The notes below the pieces were generated by a model. It made no database searches. It was not told the DNA's origin and worked only from the letters and a program-made list of their open reading frames with translations. A stretch of DNA of 64,000 nt from positions 1 to 64,000 of the forward strand of contig CANTFL010000490.1 of the NCBI GenBank assembly GCA_947650285.1, written 5' to 3'. Shown piece by piece: positions 12,601 through 24,502 of this stretch. This DNA comes from Hyaloperonospora brassicae (Eukaryota > Oomycota > Peronosporomycetes > Peronosporales > Peronosporaceae). Position 1 is the stretch's first letter. Every line of letters starts with the position of its first letter. Made by a program: the position numbers and the translations under genes.

Positions 12601-15500
12601 CTTGCGTCGCCTACACTTAAGTCAACGACACATGGTCATCGACACTCGAGTAGCCGACACCCGAGTCAGAGAAACTTGAGTCTATGGCGCTTGAGTCGCC
12701 TATACTCGGGTTATCGACACCCGAGTCACCGACACGTAAGTCGCCGACACTAGAGTAGCCATCAGTTAAGTCCCCGACACATGAGTCGCCGGCACCCGAG
12801 TCGCCAACACTTGGAAAGCCGACCACTTAAGTTATCAAAACTTAAATCACCCACACTTAAGTCGCCGATGTCAGAGTTGCTGACACTCGAGTTGCCGATA
12901 CCCGAGTTGCCGACACTCTCATCGACGACACTTGAGACGCCGATTACTTGCGTCGCCGGGACTAAAGTCACCGACACTTGATTCAACGACAATTGAATCG
13001 CCGACACCCGATTTGACGATGCTTGCGACGGCGCCACTTGAGTCACCGACACTTGAGCTGCCGAAACCCGAGTCGCCGGTACCCGATTTGATGATACCGG
13101 AGTTGACGACACTCGAGTCTTCGACCCCCTAGTAGCCGACTTCCGAGTCGCCGACACCTGAGTCGCCGACCCCCGAGTCTACGACCCCCGAGTCGTCGAC
13201 ACTTGAGGCTCCAACACTTGAGTCGCCAACGTCCGAGTCTGTGACACTTGAGCCGACAAGACTTGAGTCGCTAACACTAGAGTAACCGACACTTGAGCCG
13301 CCAACACTCGAGGTTACTTCATTTGAGTCACCAACACTTAAGGCGCCGACACTTCAGCTGTCGACACTCGTGTTTCCATCATCTAGGACCATAACTTGGA
13401 TAATCGAAGATTCTGTCACCGACACTCGAGTCGCCGACCACTTAAGACATTAGCACTCGAGTCACCGACACCTGAGTCATTTTCTCCCGATCACCGATAC
13501 CCGAGTCACCAAATCCCGAGTAGCCAACACTTGAGTAGCCGACACTTGTGTCGCTGACACTAGAGTAGCCGATATTTTAGCAGCCGACACCCGAGTCGCC
13601 GACACTTGAATCGCCTCACTTAAGTCGCCGACACTTAAATCGCTCACACCCAAGCCGCCGACGCTTGAGTCGTCGGCACCCTTGTCGCCGGGACTTATGC
13701 CGATGAAAACCGATCCGTCGACACTTGAGTCCTCGACACTTAAGTCATCGATACTTAAAACAACGAGACTCGATTTGCCGCCACTTGAGTCGCCAACGCT
13801 TGCGTCATTGACACTTAGGTTGCCGTCACCCAAATTGATGACCCTTAATCCGCCAACACTTGGGTCATCGATGCATCAGTCGCCGACACTTAAGTATCTG
13901 ACACTAGAGAAGCCGATACCTCAGCCGCCGACACCCGAGTAACCGACCGTTTGAGACGCCAGCACTCGAGTCACCGACACTTAAGTCGCCGAAAATAAGT
14001 CATCTACACTCGAGTGGCCGGTACTCGAGTCGCCGACACTAAAGTCGCTGACACTAGAGCAGCCGATACCTTCGCCGCCGACACTCGAGTCACCGGCACC
14101 CAATCACCGAAACTCGAGTCACCGACACTTGAGTCGCCGACAGCCGAGTTACCGACACATGAGTCGCCTACACTCGAGTCCCCCTCACTTGAGTCATTGA
14201 TACCCGAGTCACCAGCATCCGATCGCCGACACTTGCGACACCGACACTTACGTCACCGACACTTGAGGCACCGATACTTATGTCACCGACACCCGTGTCA
14301 ACGACACCCGATCGTAGGTACCCGAGTAGCCGATATCTCAGCCGCCGACATCCGAGCCGCCGACCACTTGAGACGGCAGCACTCGAGTCACCGACCGTTT
14401 ATGACGCCAACACTCGAGTCACTGACACTTGAGACGTCAGCACTCGAGTCACCGACACTTGAGTCGCCGCCTATTGGGTCGCCGACAGTTGCGTCCCGAC
14501 ACTTGCGTCTCACCACTTGAGGCAACGATACTTGCGCTACCAACACCCGAGTTACCGGCACCCCATCTCTGACACTCGAGTCGCCGATCACTCAGCTGCC
14601 GACATCCGAGTCGCCGTCACTTGAGTCGCCGACACTGGAGTCGCCAGCATTCGACTGACCGACACTTGAGTCGCCGACACCCAAGTCACCGACACTTGAT
14701 TTTCGAGCACCTGATCGCCGATATCCGAGTCACTGAATCTTACGCCACCGACACTTAGACGACAGCACTCGAGTCACCGACACTGATGTCGCCGACACCT
14801 AAGTCACCGGCACCACATCGCCGACACTAGAGTAGCCCATACCTCAGCCGTCGACACCCGAGTCGCCGACACTTGAGTTGCTGACTCTCGAGTCACCGAC
14901 GTTTGAGTCACCGACACTTGATTAGCCGTCACTCAAATCGCCGTCAGCCGAGTCGTCGACACCCGAGTCACCGACACTTGAGTCGCCGACCTTTAATACG
15001 CAAGCACTCGTGTCGCCGACATCCAAGTCGCCGACCGTTTGATAAGCAAGCACTCGAGTCACTGACACTAGGGCTACCGACACTCCTGTCGCCGTCACTC
15101 GAGTCGCCGTCACTCGAGTCGCCCACACATACTCGCCGACACTTGAGTCGCTGAAACTAGAGTAGCCGATACCTCAGCCGCCGACACCCGAGTCGCCGAC
15201 CGCTAGAGATGCCTGCATTCCAGTCGCTGAACTTTTATGACGCCAGCATTCGACTCACCGACACTAAAGTAGCCGATACCTCAGCCGCCGACACTTGCGT
15301 CCCGACACTTGCGTTCGAGCACTTGAGGCAACGACACTTGCGTGCCAACACCCGAGTAATTGGCACCCAATCACCGATACTCGAGTCGCTGGCACTTAAG
15401 TCGCTGACACTAGAGTAGCCGATAACTCAGCCGCCGACAATTGAGTCGCCGATACCCGAGTCCCCGACACTTGAGTCATCGACTATCGAATCGCTGAAAA
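12601..15500 (+). repeat. 15-bp minisatellite array, orientation 1
   Basis: A tandem array of a degenerate 15-bp unit with consensus ACTTGAGTCGCCGAC and frequent ACTCGAGTC and ACCCGAGTC variants. Units differ by point changes and occasional short indels. The unit length is a multiple of three and the consensus lacks stops in most frames, so the array gives long spurious pentapeptide-repeat frames on both strands. The same unit, inverted, forms the array from 49.5 kb to the window end. This copy is the more diverged and shows no clear higher-order period by eye. Confidence 0.95.
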
Positions 15501-15717
15501 CGAATTTGCCAACTTTCGTAAATTCCACTTAGGTGGATTGTTTCAAAGAAACGATTTCTGCATGACAATGTGGTCTACATCAACTAAATAGTGATATATT
15601 TAAGACTATTATCCTCGGGGGTAATATTCCGCCAGCATCACCTCTTATTGAGAAATTTAAATTGATTACTATCGAAATAGGTAATGCCCAGAAATAGATG
15701 CATTAATATCAATTTTA
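15501..15717 (+). repeat. Unique flank shared by both satellite arrays, left copy
   Basis: About 220 bp of non-satellite sequence between the array and the LTR-like end of the Gypsy copy. It is homologous, in inverted orientation, to 49289-49510. It holds two imperfect dyads conserved in both copies: CCACTTAGGTGG at 15525 and ATTATCCTCGGGGGTAAT at 15608. Confidence 0.8.
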
Positions 15718-15877
15718 TGTAACGGGATCACCCCGGTAGATAACCCGCCCCCCCCAACCATCATTCACTACAGTCATTAATACGATTGATTGGTAACAAA
15801 GTGGCCACCGTCGTGTCACTCCGTTTAAAGGGAGGACTTGTTGATTTTGACCAACTACTTCCAGCTTTCAGCGTAAT

Positions 15878-17424
15878 ATGAGTTCGTTTATGCGCTGCGC
15901 AAACAAGTCCGCGAATGACGCGGCTGCACGGATGCGTGCAGCTGACAAGCAAGCATATCATGACTCTGAATCAGGTCCTTTGTCGCCTGTTGCTGCTAAT
16001 AAGCAGCCTGCAACTCCTAAAGTTACAGGTACGCATGGTAATATACGTGCAGCTTCTTCATCCGCAGCCCCGACTGCGGGTGGTAGTCCAATGGACGTCG
16101 ACCCCGAAACAAAGGTTGATTAATCGGGCGAGTCGGACCCCACGTCCGACTCGAAGTCTTCCGCAAAGCCCGGCGGTAAGGCTGTGGGTGCTGAAACGGC
16201 GACTGCTACATCTCTTGCCAGTGTTAGAAAGACTTTAGACCATGAAATGTTTGACTCATATGTCGAGTCTGAGCATTGTTGCCGGGATCGAACCGATTGC
16301 GCACGTAATCATCTAACACACGTGCAAAACATGAGGCCTTTAGTCAAAGTGATGATGCCGCTGACTCTTTACGTAGGCATCGTAGCCATAGCAACCTCAG
16401 TGATTGCGGCGATCGTATTGCCCTATTAATATCAGCATTTCGCAAGAGGAGCAGGATCGTAACGAGTTACGATCTGCTTTTGGAATCAGAATATGGGGGC
16501 CTTCTCAGCAAAAATATAAAGCAGCTGTATGGATATAAAATTAAATTATCAGATCCCACTCCTCGATAGGTCAAAACACCACGGTCTTTATGTCAGTGCG
16601 AGTGATTATCGCATGAACCATATCTTATACGTCTATCTGTTTTTTAGACATCGGCAAATCACAGCAACCGCAACCAAGAAGAAGCTTTGTTAGTGTAGAC
16701 GTGGGTCTCTTTTGTCGGCAATATTAATTATATTGGTCGTGACGCTTGGCTATACAAGCATATTACAGATCGCAATAAATTGGAACAGCAGTCGCCAACC
16801 GGTGCTCGGTATAAATTGCACCGATAATTCTGAGATGTAGATTCATCTTGTTTCAAAGACGGAGAAAACTGTCAGAGTTGAGTTGACAAGTCTGTTTGAT
16901 CCCCTAGGAAGGCTTTTCTCCCTATTCAGGCCTTTTGGAGGGCGCGCATCTTGTCTGAGATACTTAAAGAAATTGAGACGTAACAATTTCTTTACGAACG
17001 CACCGGGCGTTAGTTCGACGATGGCCCTCCACAGTCAAACGTAGCGTCTATTCGTGCTGCTCGACAAGACCAGGGACATACAATATAAGCTGATAGCGGA
17101 GCCCCCAGCTGTTCTACGATGTTGGATACCCCCGCCGCTGGACGAGGTAGCTCGTCCTTCAATCTGAATCGTCACGGTGGTACAAGATCAGCTCCACAAG
17201 GAAGTATTGACCACTGGGTGAGTCCACCAAAGTATGTGGATGAGGAAATCCCTCTTCCAAGTCGTTTGGCCCTCCATCTCGACCAACACGATAAGAATCG
17301 CACAATCATTGAATTTCACGAGGATTTGGATCACAAGAGGGACAGGCGCTATGCTCTGACCTACTCTGTGCGGAAGCACCGCAAGGATCATGGGATGATC
17401 CTGCAAAGGATCGTGTTGATATAG
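15878..17424 (+). pseudogene. Antisense accessory gene of left Gypsy copy
   Basis: Protein-like sequence on the strand opposite to gag-pol, converging on the end of pol. It starts at ATG 15878 with a Ser/Ala/Pro-rich N-terminal region, meets an in-frame TAA at 16121-16123, and continues in the same frame to a hydrophobic segment (LYVGIVAIATSVIAAIVLPY) that ends at 16429. After a frame change a second hydrophobic stretch (LSAILIILVVTLGYTSIL) lies near 16715-16770, with a TAG at 16838-16840. The last part, 17119-17424, is hydrophilic with HLDQHDKNRTIIEFHEDL. All parts are matched in the right copy, including both stops. Two possible membrane segments suggest a membrane protein, but an alternative hydrophilic frame overlaps the first one, so the true frame there is uncertain. 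I do not recognise the family. Antisense genes between pol and the 3' LTR are known in some plant Gypsy elements; homology to those is not shown here. Confidence 0.5.
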
Positions 17425-20400
17425 TACCCGCACAGCTTCAGGTCCATCGAGCTTTTCGTTCTCTGGTTGACGGGCTGGCGACAGCTCGCAGAAAGATCTT
17501 TTAATTGCGTTATGAGGTCACTACGAGACCAAACGATACGACTGGAGCACGAACGCAATAATCTAATAAATATTCTTATACGTGGGGCTACCTTCATCGT
17601 CGTTACGGGCCTCGTACTGACAGTTTGGGAGGGGAAGATCCACGTTAAAAGAAGTCTGCGTGCGCATCCTACGTGGCAGATAGATCATGCATGCGTTGCC
17701 TTGTCGCCGCGTCACACGAAAGGGGCCAATGTAATTGGGCAAAAAGGTGCTGCTACCCACGTTACTCACGACGTGTCCAGATAATTATACTTTAGAAAGT
17801 AGGACTAATTTGCCTTTTATAAATCAAAGAGCATTTGCTCTTCCAATTTTGTCAGCATTCCGAGTCTGCCGGTTCACCGCATAAGCGACAAAGTCTTGCA
17901 AGAAACGGACCACTGCTTCTCTAGCCAGCATCAATCCTTCTGCTGACAAGACAATGTTTTGTACAGTTCGCGATGTGCGAACTGCAGAAAGCGTCATGCC
18001 CGCCATCTGTTCATCAGTGAGAGTGTCACCAACCTCGCTGAAATAGTCGATGGCGATGCTAAAAAATCCAGCATCGTCATCCTCATCGGTATCAATAATA
18101 GCATCATCGCTAATATTGTGTTGATCTTCTTTTTGGATGTCGAACTGACCAAGATCGGCATCATACGTGACGGCGTTAGCGTCAACACGTGATGAGTAAG
18201 GGTTTACCGGTTGTGATCGACTGATTCTCTACCCCTTATCCAATAGTCTCACTTTACTAGGGAGGTCAGACGCGGATAGCGTATGCCCTTCACGAAAAAC
18301 GGTGTGTGCTGGGTTCAAGCATGCACTTATTTACTGATAATAAGACCACCATCGGTCGGAATTCGCTCCAACTCAAAAAGTGAAAGTATCCTCGAAGATC
18401 CCTTCGAGGACACGATTAGCACATCCCGTCTGACCATCTGTCTCGGGGTGGTCAGATATTGACATCTCTGACCGCGTTCCGAGAGATCATTATACGGATT
18501 TCCCAAAGTCCGCCGTGAACCGATCATCACGGTCAGACACGAGTTCATAGGTTAGCTTGTGAAGTCGAATGATCGCGTCGATAAAGACACGAGCAAAGCC
18601 CTGTGCCATGATCGGCTCGGTTGCCGCATCAAGATGTACCATATTGCTGAACCGGTCCACGAACACGAGAATACTAATATATTTGTGAGCGTCTTCGGGA
18701 AAAACGAAAAGGAAGTACATTGAAAGGTACTGCCAGCACTCTGCCAGGACAGGTAGAGGATGTAAGGGTGCACGAGATGAAGGGATAGGCTTCACTCGTT
18801 GACAGACTTCGCAAGAATGAATGTACTTGCGCACGAATTGATACTGTCAGGGCCAGTAAAAGTTACGACTTACAGGAAGGTAAATCATCATCCCAACACG
18901 ATGCCCACTAATCAAGGGATCGTGAAACCCATACATGGTGCACAAGCGCAGGTTGTTGTGAGCGGGGACGACGACGCGAGGCGTGTCGCCGGTGACGGCT
19001 TTATTATACAGTAACCCGTTGCCTCTTGTGCATTGGTCCGATGAGGAACGGTGCAAAGCCGATAGATCTTCCAACGATTTAAAAGTTGGATTGACCAAAT
19101 GATCCATCATGCGCATACGATCCTTATCGTCCGTGTAGGCTTTCTTACGTCGTCAAATAACGTTGACGACGCGACACTGGCGGAAAGTGTCGCAACAGTG
19201 GGCAAGGCCTCACTGTTGGCGCTTGTTGTCGGCTCATAAAAGGGTCGGCGTGAAAGCGCGTCATCGACGACGTTCAGTAGTCGTGATCTATACGCCGCGA
19301 AAAAGTTGTACTCCGCGAACAAAGACAGCCACATCGTCATTCATTGCGAGAGGTGTGAACTCTTTGCGGCCATGCGTAGTGACGCATAGTCCGTATAGAC
19401 GATGAATGGTCTATCTCCCAAGGGATAGAAACAAAAATTGGCCAGAACATATTCATGGCATTGCGTATTTGTCATGCACTGGGTAATGATGCTCTGCTGC
19501 TTCCAGATGGCGCGATTGATAGCAGATGACGCGTTCTGCGCCATCTGTGTCAAATTATATCGAAGCACAGCCGATTGCAAAATCACTGGCGTCACAGACC
19601 ACATGTAAAGGTTTGTCCTAATCTTCGATCGCGAAGATACGCGATGGCATCAATCTCTGCTTGATACATGCAATGGAAGGCTGACAGTCAGCGTCCCATG
19701 ACCACTTCATATTTTTTGAGTAAACAAGAAAGATGCACAGTCATCTCGACGAATTTGCGCGAGTACTTGTGCAAGCATGCCGCTAGCCCAAGGAACTTCC
19801 TTAGTCCCTTGACATCGACTGGCACTGGCCAGTCGGTGATCGCTTTGATCTTTTTGGGATCAGGGCGTACGCCGTGTTTACCCACGATGCAACCAAGAAG
19901 TGGTATTTCGCTAGCCGCGAATATACACTTCTTGATGTTGGTGTACAACTTATTCTTGCGCATAAGTTGAAGGACTTGACGAAAATGAGTTCTGTGAGCT
20001 TCCAAGTCCGTCGTTTCGTTCATAGATCAAGTATGGACGAACACATCGTCGAAGTAACTCGGTGCGAAATCCCGCTCCGGTCCCAACAGATTGGTGACAC
20101 ATCTGTTGAAAGTAGCAGGGGCATTAATCAGCCCCTGTGGCATCACTAGCCACTCCCACAGCATACCGCTGGGGGTGCTCACTGCCGTGTACGGGATGTC
20201 CCTTTCACGCATGAGGATCTGATAGAATCCATCCATCAGATCCATGGACGAAAAGATGGTACTCTTTGACATACCATCTATGATAAATTCCTTCCTCGGT
20301 ATCGGCGTCTGAGCCGGTACCGTTGCAGAGTTCAACTTGTTGAACGCGTGCACTATCCGCCATCCTCCTGTGGCCTTTCGCACACAGAAGGTCGGAAAGC

Positions 20401-21893
20401 TATGAGGGGATGTTGATTACCTCACATGGACCGCTGCTAATCGATCGGCAAAGAACTTGTCGATCGCTAGTAATTGTTCACGAGGCAGTAGCCACTGCTT
20501 CATGACACAGCACTTCGAGCCCGGTCTGAGCTCGATCTTGTGTCGAGTGCCTTTGTCCTTAGGCAACTCGCAAGGTACGGATTCAGGGAATACATCCTTG
20601 AATTCGATCAGATCCTTATACAAAGGATTTGCCTGAAGTGGCTCCCAGGATTGAGACGTGTATCGCTCAATCCGAGTCTTCTCATCGAGGACACTTTCGT
20701 CCATCGATGAGCTGCTGAGAACCCGTTCGTTCTCAGCAAATACTGTGGCCGACAGAATATCGGCCACATACTCATCCTCTGTGACAAGTATGCAGATCTG
20801 CTTGACTTTGCCACTACGCAGATCACGCAAGAATCGTTTCGGTTCTAGCGTTGGCAACTGAGTTATCTCCGAAGTTAACTTCGGAAGCACAATCAGATCA
20901 AGCGTATAAGCGCCTACGCTTGATCCGTCATTAACCAAGACGTTCAACGTCTCGGTATCTTCCTGGGAACTTCTTTCCACATGTTGCTGAAGGCCTGATC
21001 GCTCAGCAAGTGACTCTTGAGGAATTCCTTCCTCAAGTACGTGGGGACTTATTCCCTCGACGTCTTCTGACTGTGGCTGTGCAACCACAGTCAGGCACCG
21101 ATCCTCTACGGTCGACTCTCCAGTCGACCTAGGATTTCCATGTTGCCCTTTGGAGGCAACAGGTTTCTTACTTCTAAGATGCTGCCCGCTAGGCATGCAT
21201 CCATGTCCCGGTCACTCGACTTATTCGAGTTGTGGACCTTCGGCTCAGCCTGTACTTCTGTACAGCCGCCGGGAGCTTGCTCCGTAGTGTAGTGATCAAC
21301 TACACTGTGATCTTGTGCAGCCGTGCTAACGACCGAACCGCAAGTGAGGCCATCGCACTCACTCGCAGAACAACCACACGCTTGTGGACGCTCCAAGATG
21401 TTCATCAGATGGCCATCTGATGAACAAGTGGCAGGCATCTTCACGGATCGATGCTGCCAGCTCACTCTTGGCTCGTACTTTCTGAGCCAAGGTAACCCCA
21501 GGATGACATCAAATTTGATATCCAGATTCAGTACGATGAAGTCATCATCGTACTGTTCTCCCTCTAACGTGTAGTGGATTCCGACTACACGTTTCTCAAC
21601 GGTAATCGATGCGCCTGTTGCAAGGCGCACCGTCATCCTCGTGAGGGGAATGTCGCGCTCAATGAACTAGAGCCTACGACCCTCTAGTGACTGGCGACGA
21701 ACAAAGTTGTTCGACGCCCCACAGTCTACTAGGGCACGAAGCGACAAATCATTTGTCGCTTCCAACTTCAAGGTGATGAGCGAAACGTCATCACCAGGTG
21801 CAGAGACACACAATGATTGTGTATCTGTAGCAACTTTCGTCAAGAGATTTGCAAATTCTCTTGAGGTTGCTGGATCAGTAGGGCGCTCCGCCC
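17388..21893 (-). pseudogene. pol: Gypsy pol polyprotein relic, left copy
   Basis: Protease, reverse transcriptase, RNase H and integrase in the usual Ty3/Gypsy order, reading down from 21893. The protease has LVDCGASNNF, with Cys where Ser or Thr is usual, and the second motif VILGLPWL. The RT spans about 20700-19900 with FSSMDLMDGFYQ and YFDD at 20056-20045. RNase H and its linker lie around 19600-19150. The integrase has CEVCQRVKP (zinc site) at about 18810; its first catalytic Asp is replaced (SMYF where SMDF is expected). An acidic tract lies near 18190-18050 and the integrase C-terminal domain (LPNYIGPFRV) at 17769-17563. Stops include TAG in the protease, TAA at about 20417 and TGA at 20027. 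A 1-nt loss relative to the right copy near 21215 shifts the frame, and further shifts break the integrase. It cannot make an active enzyme. Confidence 0.9.
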
Positions 21894-22958
21894 CTACTGA
21901 CCCCGACCATTTTTCGATGGTCCGTCTCGCTGTTGCGGCTTCACAACAGCGTTGGTACTACGACCATTGCCCTGTTTGGTAAATGGTCGTCCATTTCTCT
22001 CAGTACTGTTTGGTACTAGGCGTGGAGCACTACACTCATATGCGTAGTGCCCTAACTTCTGACAGCGATTGCACCTCTGCAATCGCTTGTTGTTTGAAGA
22101 GCGAGGTCTCTCTCTCTCAACATAGCAGAGGTCCATTGGTTCTGGACCTCCGATCTCTTGTCGTCTCGGTGGACGACAAGAGTTTGAGATAGCATGAGCC
22201 TGTCTCATGCTAAAGTTTTCCTGTTCCGCGGCTTATATCGCATCTTCCAGCGTATTCAGCTCAAGGCGGAACAGGTGGCTCCTGACGGGCCCTTCTGTGA
22301 GCCCTTGCATCAACACCGTAATCAAAGTGTGTTCATGAACTGGGTTAGCAGTTATACTACTCTCGAGGAGTCGTATATATTGTGCGTAAGCGTGCACATC
22401 ACGCTAACCCTGCTTGAGTTTTCAGGAGCTCTGAACGAGCCCTGAACTCAGCCCGTGGCGGCTCAAACGTTTGTCTGAGCCGGGACTTGAAGTCATCTAG
22501 CGACCTAAACACATTTGGGTCGCTACTCCGAGCCCCAAGGACCAAGTTTTGGCACGCCCTGCCAAGTGGGTCTGAGCAAATGTGAGTTTCATTTGCTCAT
22601 CTTCGACACGACGATCCCCTAAGGCTCTGTCGAGTTCGACAAACCATAGTAACAGGGAGTCCTCCGGGACTTCACTGTACTTGGAGATGTCAACTTTCAT
22701 GACTTCGGGACGACGCGCATGTGCCGTCTCGCCCACCGCAGCATGGAATTGCTGCTGTATCAACAGCTCTGTCTGTTGAGCACCGAGTTCTCTCAACTGC
22801 TCGGCCTGTTGAGAGCCTTGATGGTGAAGCAAGGCTACTTTCTTCCTTTCGGCGACAATTTCATTTTGAATGAACTTGGCTATAGCGGTATGTTGTTGGT
22901 CTCTGTCTAGAGAATCCAAAATGGCGCTAATGGCGAACTCGCCTACGGTAGAACTCAT
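21894..22958 (-). pseudogene. gag: Gypsy gag relic, left copy
   Basis: The capsid-like protein that packages the element RNA. The likely start is ATG 22958 (MSSTVGEF), the first Met conserved in the right copy; upstream an in-frame stop precedes it. The N-terminal half includes a helical stretch LREL..QQTELLIQQQ. An indel between about 22500 and 22210 breaks the frame. The C-terminal part carries an intact zinc knuckle, CNRCQKLGHYAYEC, of the CX2CX4HX4C type. The frame ends with CAG TAG at 21899-21894, and pol continues in the -1 frame. Confidence 0.85.
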
Positions 22959-23072
22959 TCGTTCTACCGCACTCCATTCGATGTCACTCAAATGGGTAAA
23001 CTATTCACGCGTGGAGTGAAAGGTCTCTTCATCATCCAACATATTCAATTTGGATGTTCTGGTCCTTGGAAG

Positions 23073-23090
23073 GACTACAAAGTGCTACCA
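23073..23090 (-). promoter_or_regulatory. tRNA primer-binding site, left Gypsy
   Basis: Two bases inside the 5' LTR the minus strand reads TGGTAGCACTTTGTAGTC. TGG pairs with the CCA end of a tRNA. The first seven bases match the initiator-Met-type site TGGTAGC; the rest differs from the yeast version, so the primer tRNA is not certain. The right and central copies have nearly the same site. Confidence 0.7.
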
Positions 23091-23092
23091 GG

Positions 23093-23487
23093 TGTAACGG
23101 GGCACACCATTGCGTGAACTTAACGCAAGGGCTTGGTTGACCCGACAAGCGTACACGAGGCAAACGAGGAAGCGTAGATAAGGAAAAAAAGTAAAACTGT
23201 TGTATTAATATAATCAAGTCTTTTATCCACTGTCTCTCTGTTTGACTAAACTTAATTATACTAATCTAACTGGGTGTATGGTGACGTCTCGTCACCACTC
23301 ATTGTGCGCGTCTTGCGGCGGTTGTTGGGTTGGTATTGTCAAGATATCAACCAATGAACAGACTATTTGGTCGCTTCACCAATATCACCATTATCGGTGA
23401 TATTGTTCAATGAAATATTCACTTAATATTCTTTATTGTCACTTTCTTTTAAAGTGACAATTCCATTTATCGGGCTGCCCCGTTACA
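23093..23487 (-). repeat. 5' LTR of left Gypsy copy
   Basis: A 395-bp LTR with perfect inverted ends TGTAACGGGGC...GCCCCGTTACA. On the minus strand it is followed directly by the primer-binding site and gag, which fixes it as the 5' LTR. It is only distantly similar to the 5' LTR of the right copy, although pol of the two copies is close. The sequence outside it is not shared with the right copy. Confidence 0.9.
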
Positions 23488-24502
23488 CTTGGCGTCACGC
23501 GGTTCAGCTGTTGCGTTCAAAATGGGACCTCTTGTGACTCAATAGCCCTATCTTGCGAGCGACATCATTGCGTTGAGTGGTGCTCGTCGTCACAGGTCGC
23601 ACAACATAGTGGTACATTGCATGAGGTTTCTCGAATGTCTTAATTTACGGCGAGCGACAGACGAACACTAAAGCTTGGCGTGGCAAACGGAAAAGAGATT
23701 TGAAAGCGTCCAAAGATTCAGCAGCATAGTTTCGGGTCTTCTTGTCCCGCGGCCAACCGTCGAAGCGCTATCTCCCTCTTTCGTCCACGCATAAAGTCGT
23801 AACGTCGACGACGCGTGCAAGTCATGATACAATTTGCACGCAATACCCGAACGTTATAATTGAAAACTTTCTCGACCGGCGTGCTTCCTGTCACGCGCGA
23901 AGTTTGTTTCACGCTTGCAGAAGTATCTCCACGTTAGCGGCGTTGGTCATGTAGATAGCTTTGGCGAAGTCCGCGACGACTTTACGCTCTCGACTCGTGA
24001 AAATCGTTGGGGGCCCGGCTACAAACGACTCGTGACTGTGAGCACGTAGAAACTCGAATGTCGTTGCCACTGACGATGGTCAGGTCGTGACATCGTACCA
24101 TTGAATTGTATACCGTCTTCGAGACAGTGGAGATTTCAGCAGGCATTGCCGTTCGGATACCGCCCTGACAAAGATGGATTGATCAAATCTCGCGCACGAG
24201 TGCATTTACCGTTTAAGATAGGGACATAGCGAGCAGTCGTAAGTGACCACGTGTTTTACTTATTCTGCACCATAAACTGTGAAGTCCATTTTTTCATTTT
24301 AGAAGGAAGGGTGAGCCCTTAGCAAAAGTGGGGTGTGCCCCTAGTCTTGGCCTTTCTAAATAGCCAGGGATATCGTTTACTTGTCTTGTACAACCTCAGC
24401 TGTTGTGTAGAAGAAGTGCAAGACAAGCGTAATCGGTCAAGATTTTACGTGCACAACAATGTACGTGAAGTTATACAGTACTTTTTTCGCCACCATCAGT
24501 GA
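23488..24502. other. Spacer with weak minus-strand coding traces
   Basis: About 1 kb between the two Gypsy elements. Minus-strand translation gives short protein-like pieces (for example DFAKAIYMTNAANVEILLQ near 23950) broken by many stops. I could not assign them. No LTR or repeat is seen. Confidence 0.35.

Larger units (their letters stand above)
15718..23487 (-). mobile_element. Ty3/Gypsy retrotransposon, left copy (decayed)
   Basis: A minus-strand element with 5' LTR (23093-23487), primer-binding site, gag, pol and an antisense accessory gene at its 3' side. The far boundary is uncertain. TGTAACGGGATCACC at 15718 resembles the 3' terminus of the family's LTR and is conserved in the right copy, so the element may end there with a degenerate 3' LTR overlapped by the antisense gene. 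Alternatively it extends to the minus LTR at 11578, enclosing the minisatellite. Gag and pol carry several stops and frameshifts, so the copy is dead. It is homologous to the plus-strand copy at 41.5-49.3 kb. Confidence 0.85.

Noticed and set aside
12617..15418. Several open frames with pentapeptide repeats (VGDSS, TLESP, RRHLS patterns)
   Set aside because: They arise because the 15-bp satellite unit is a multiple of three and has few stops. Open frames occur on both strands and in several phases, so they are not pentapeptide-repeat proteins.
12601..15500. Telomeric repeat
   Set aside because: The unit is 15 bp and bears no resemblance to TTTAGGG-type telomere repeats; the array is internal on the left side.
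23093..23487. Reading this LTR as the end of an element extending to the right
   Set aside because: Primer-binding site and gag lie on its left on the minus strand, so it is the 5' LTR of the left copy. Nothing element-like continues to its right.
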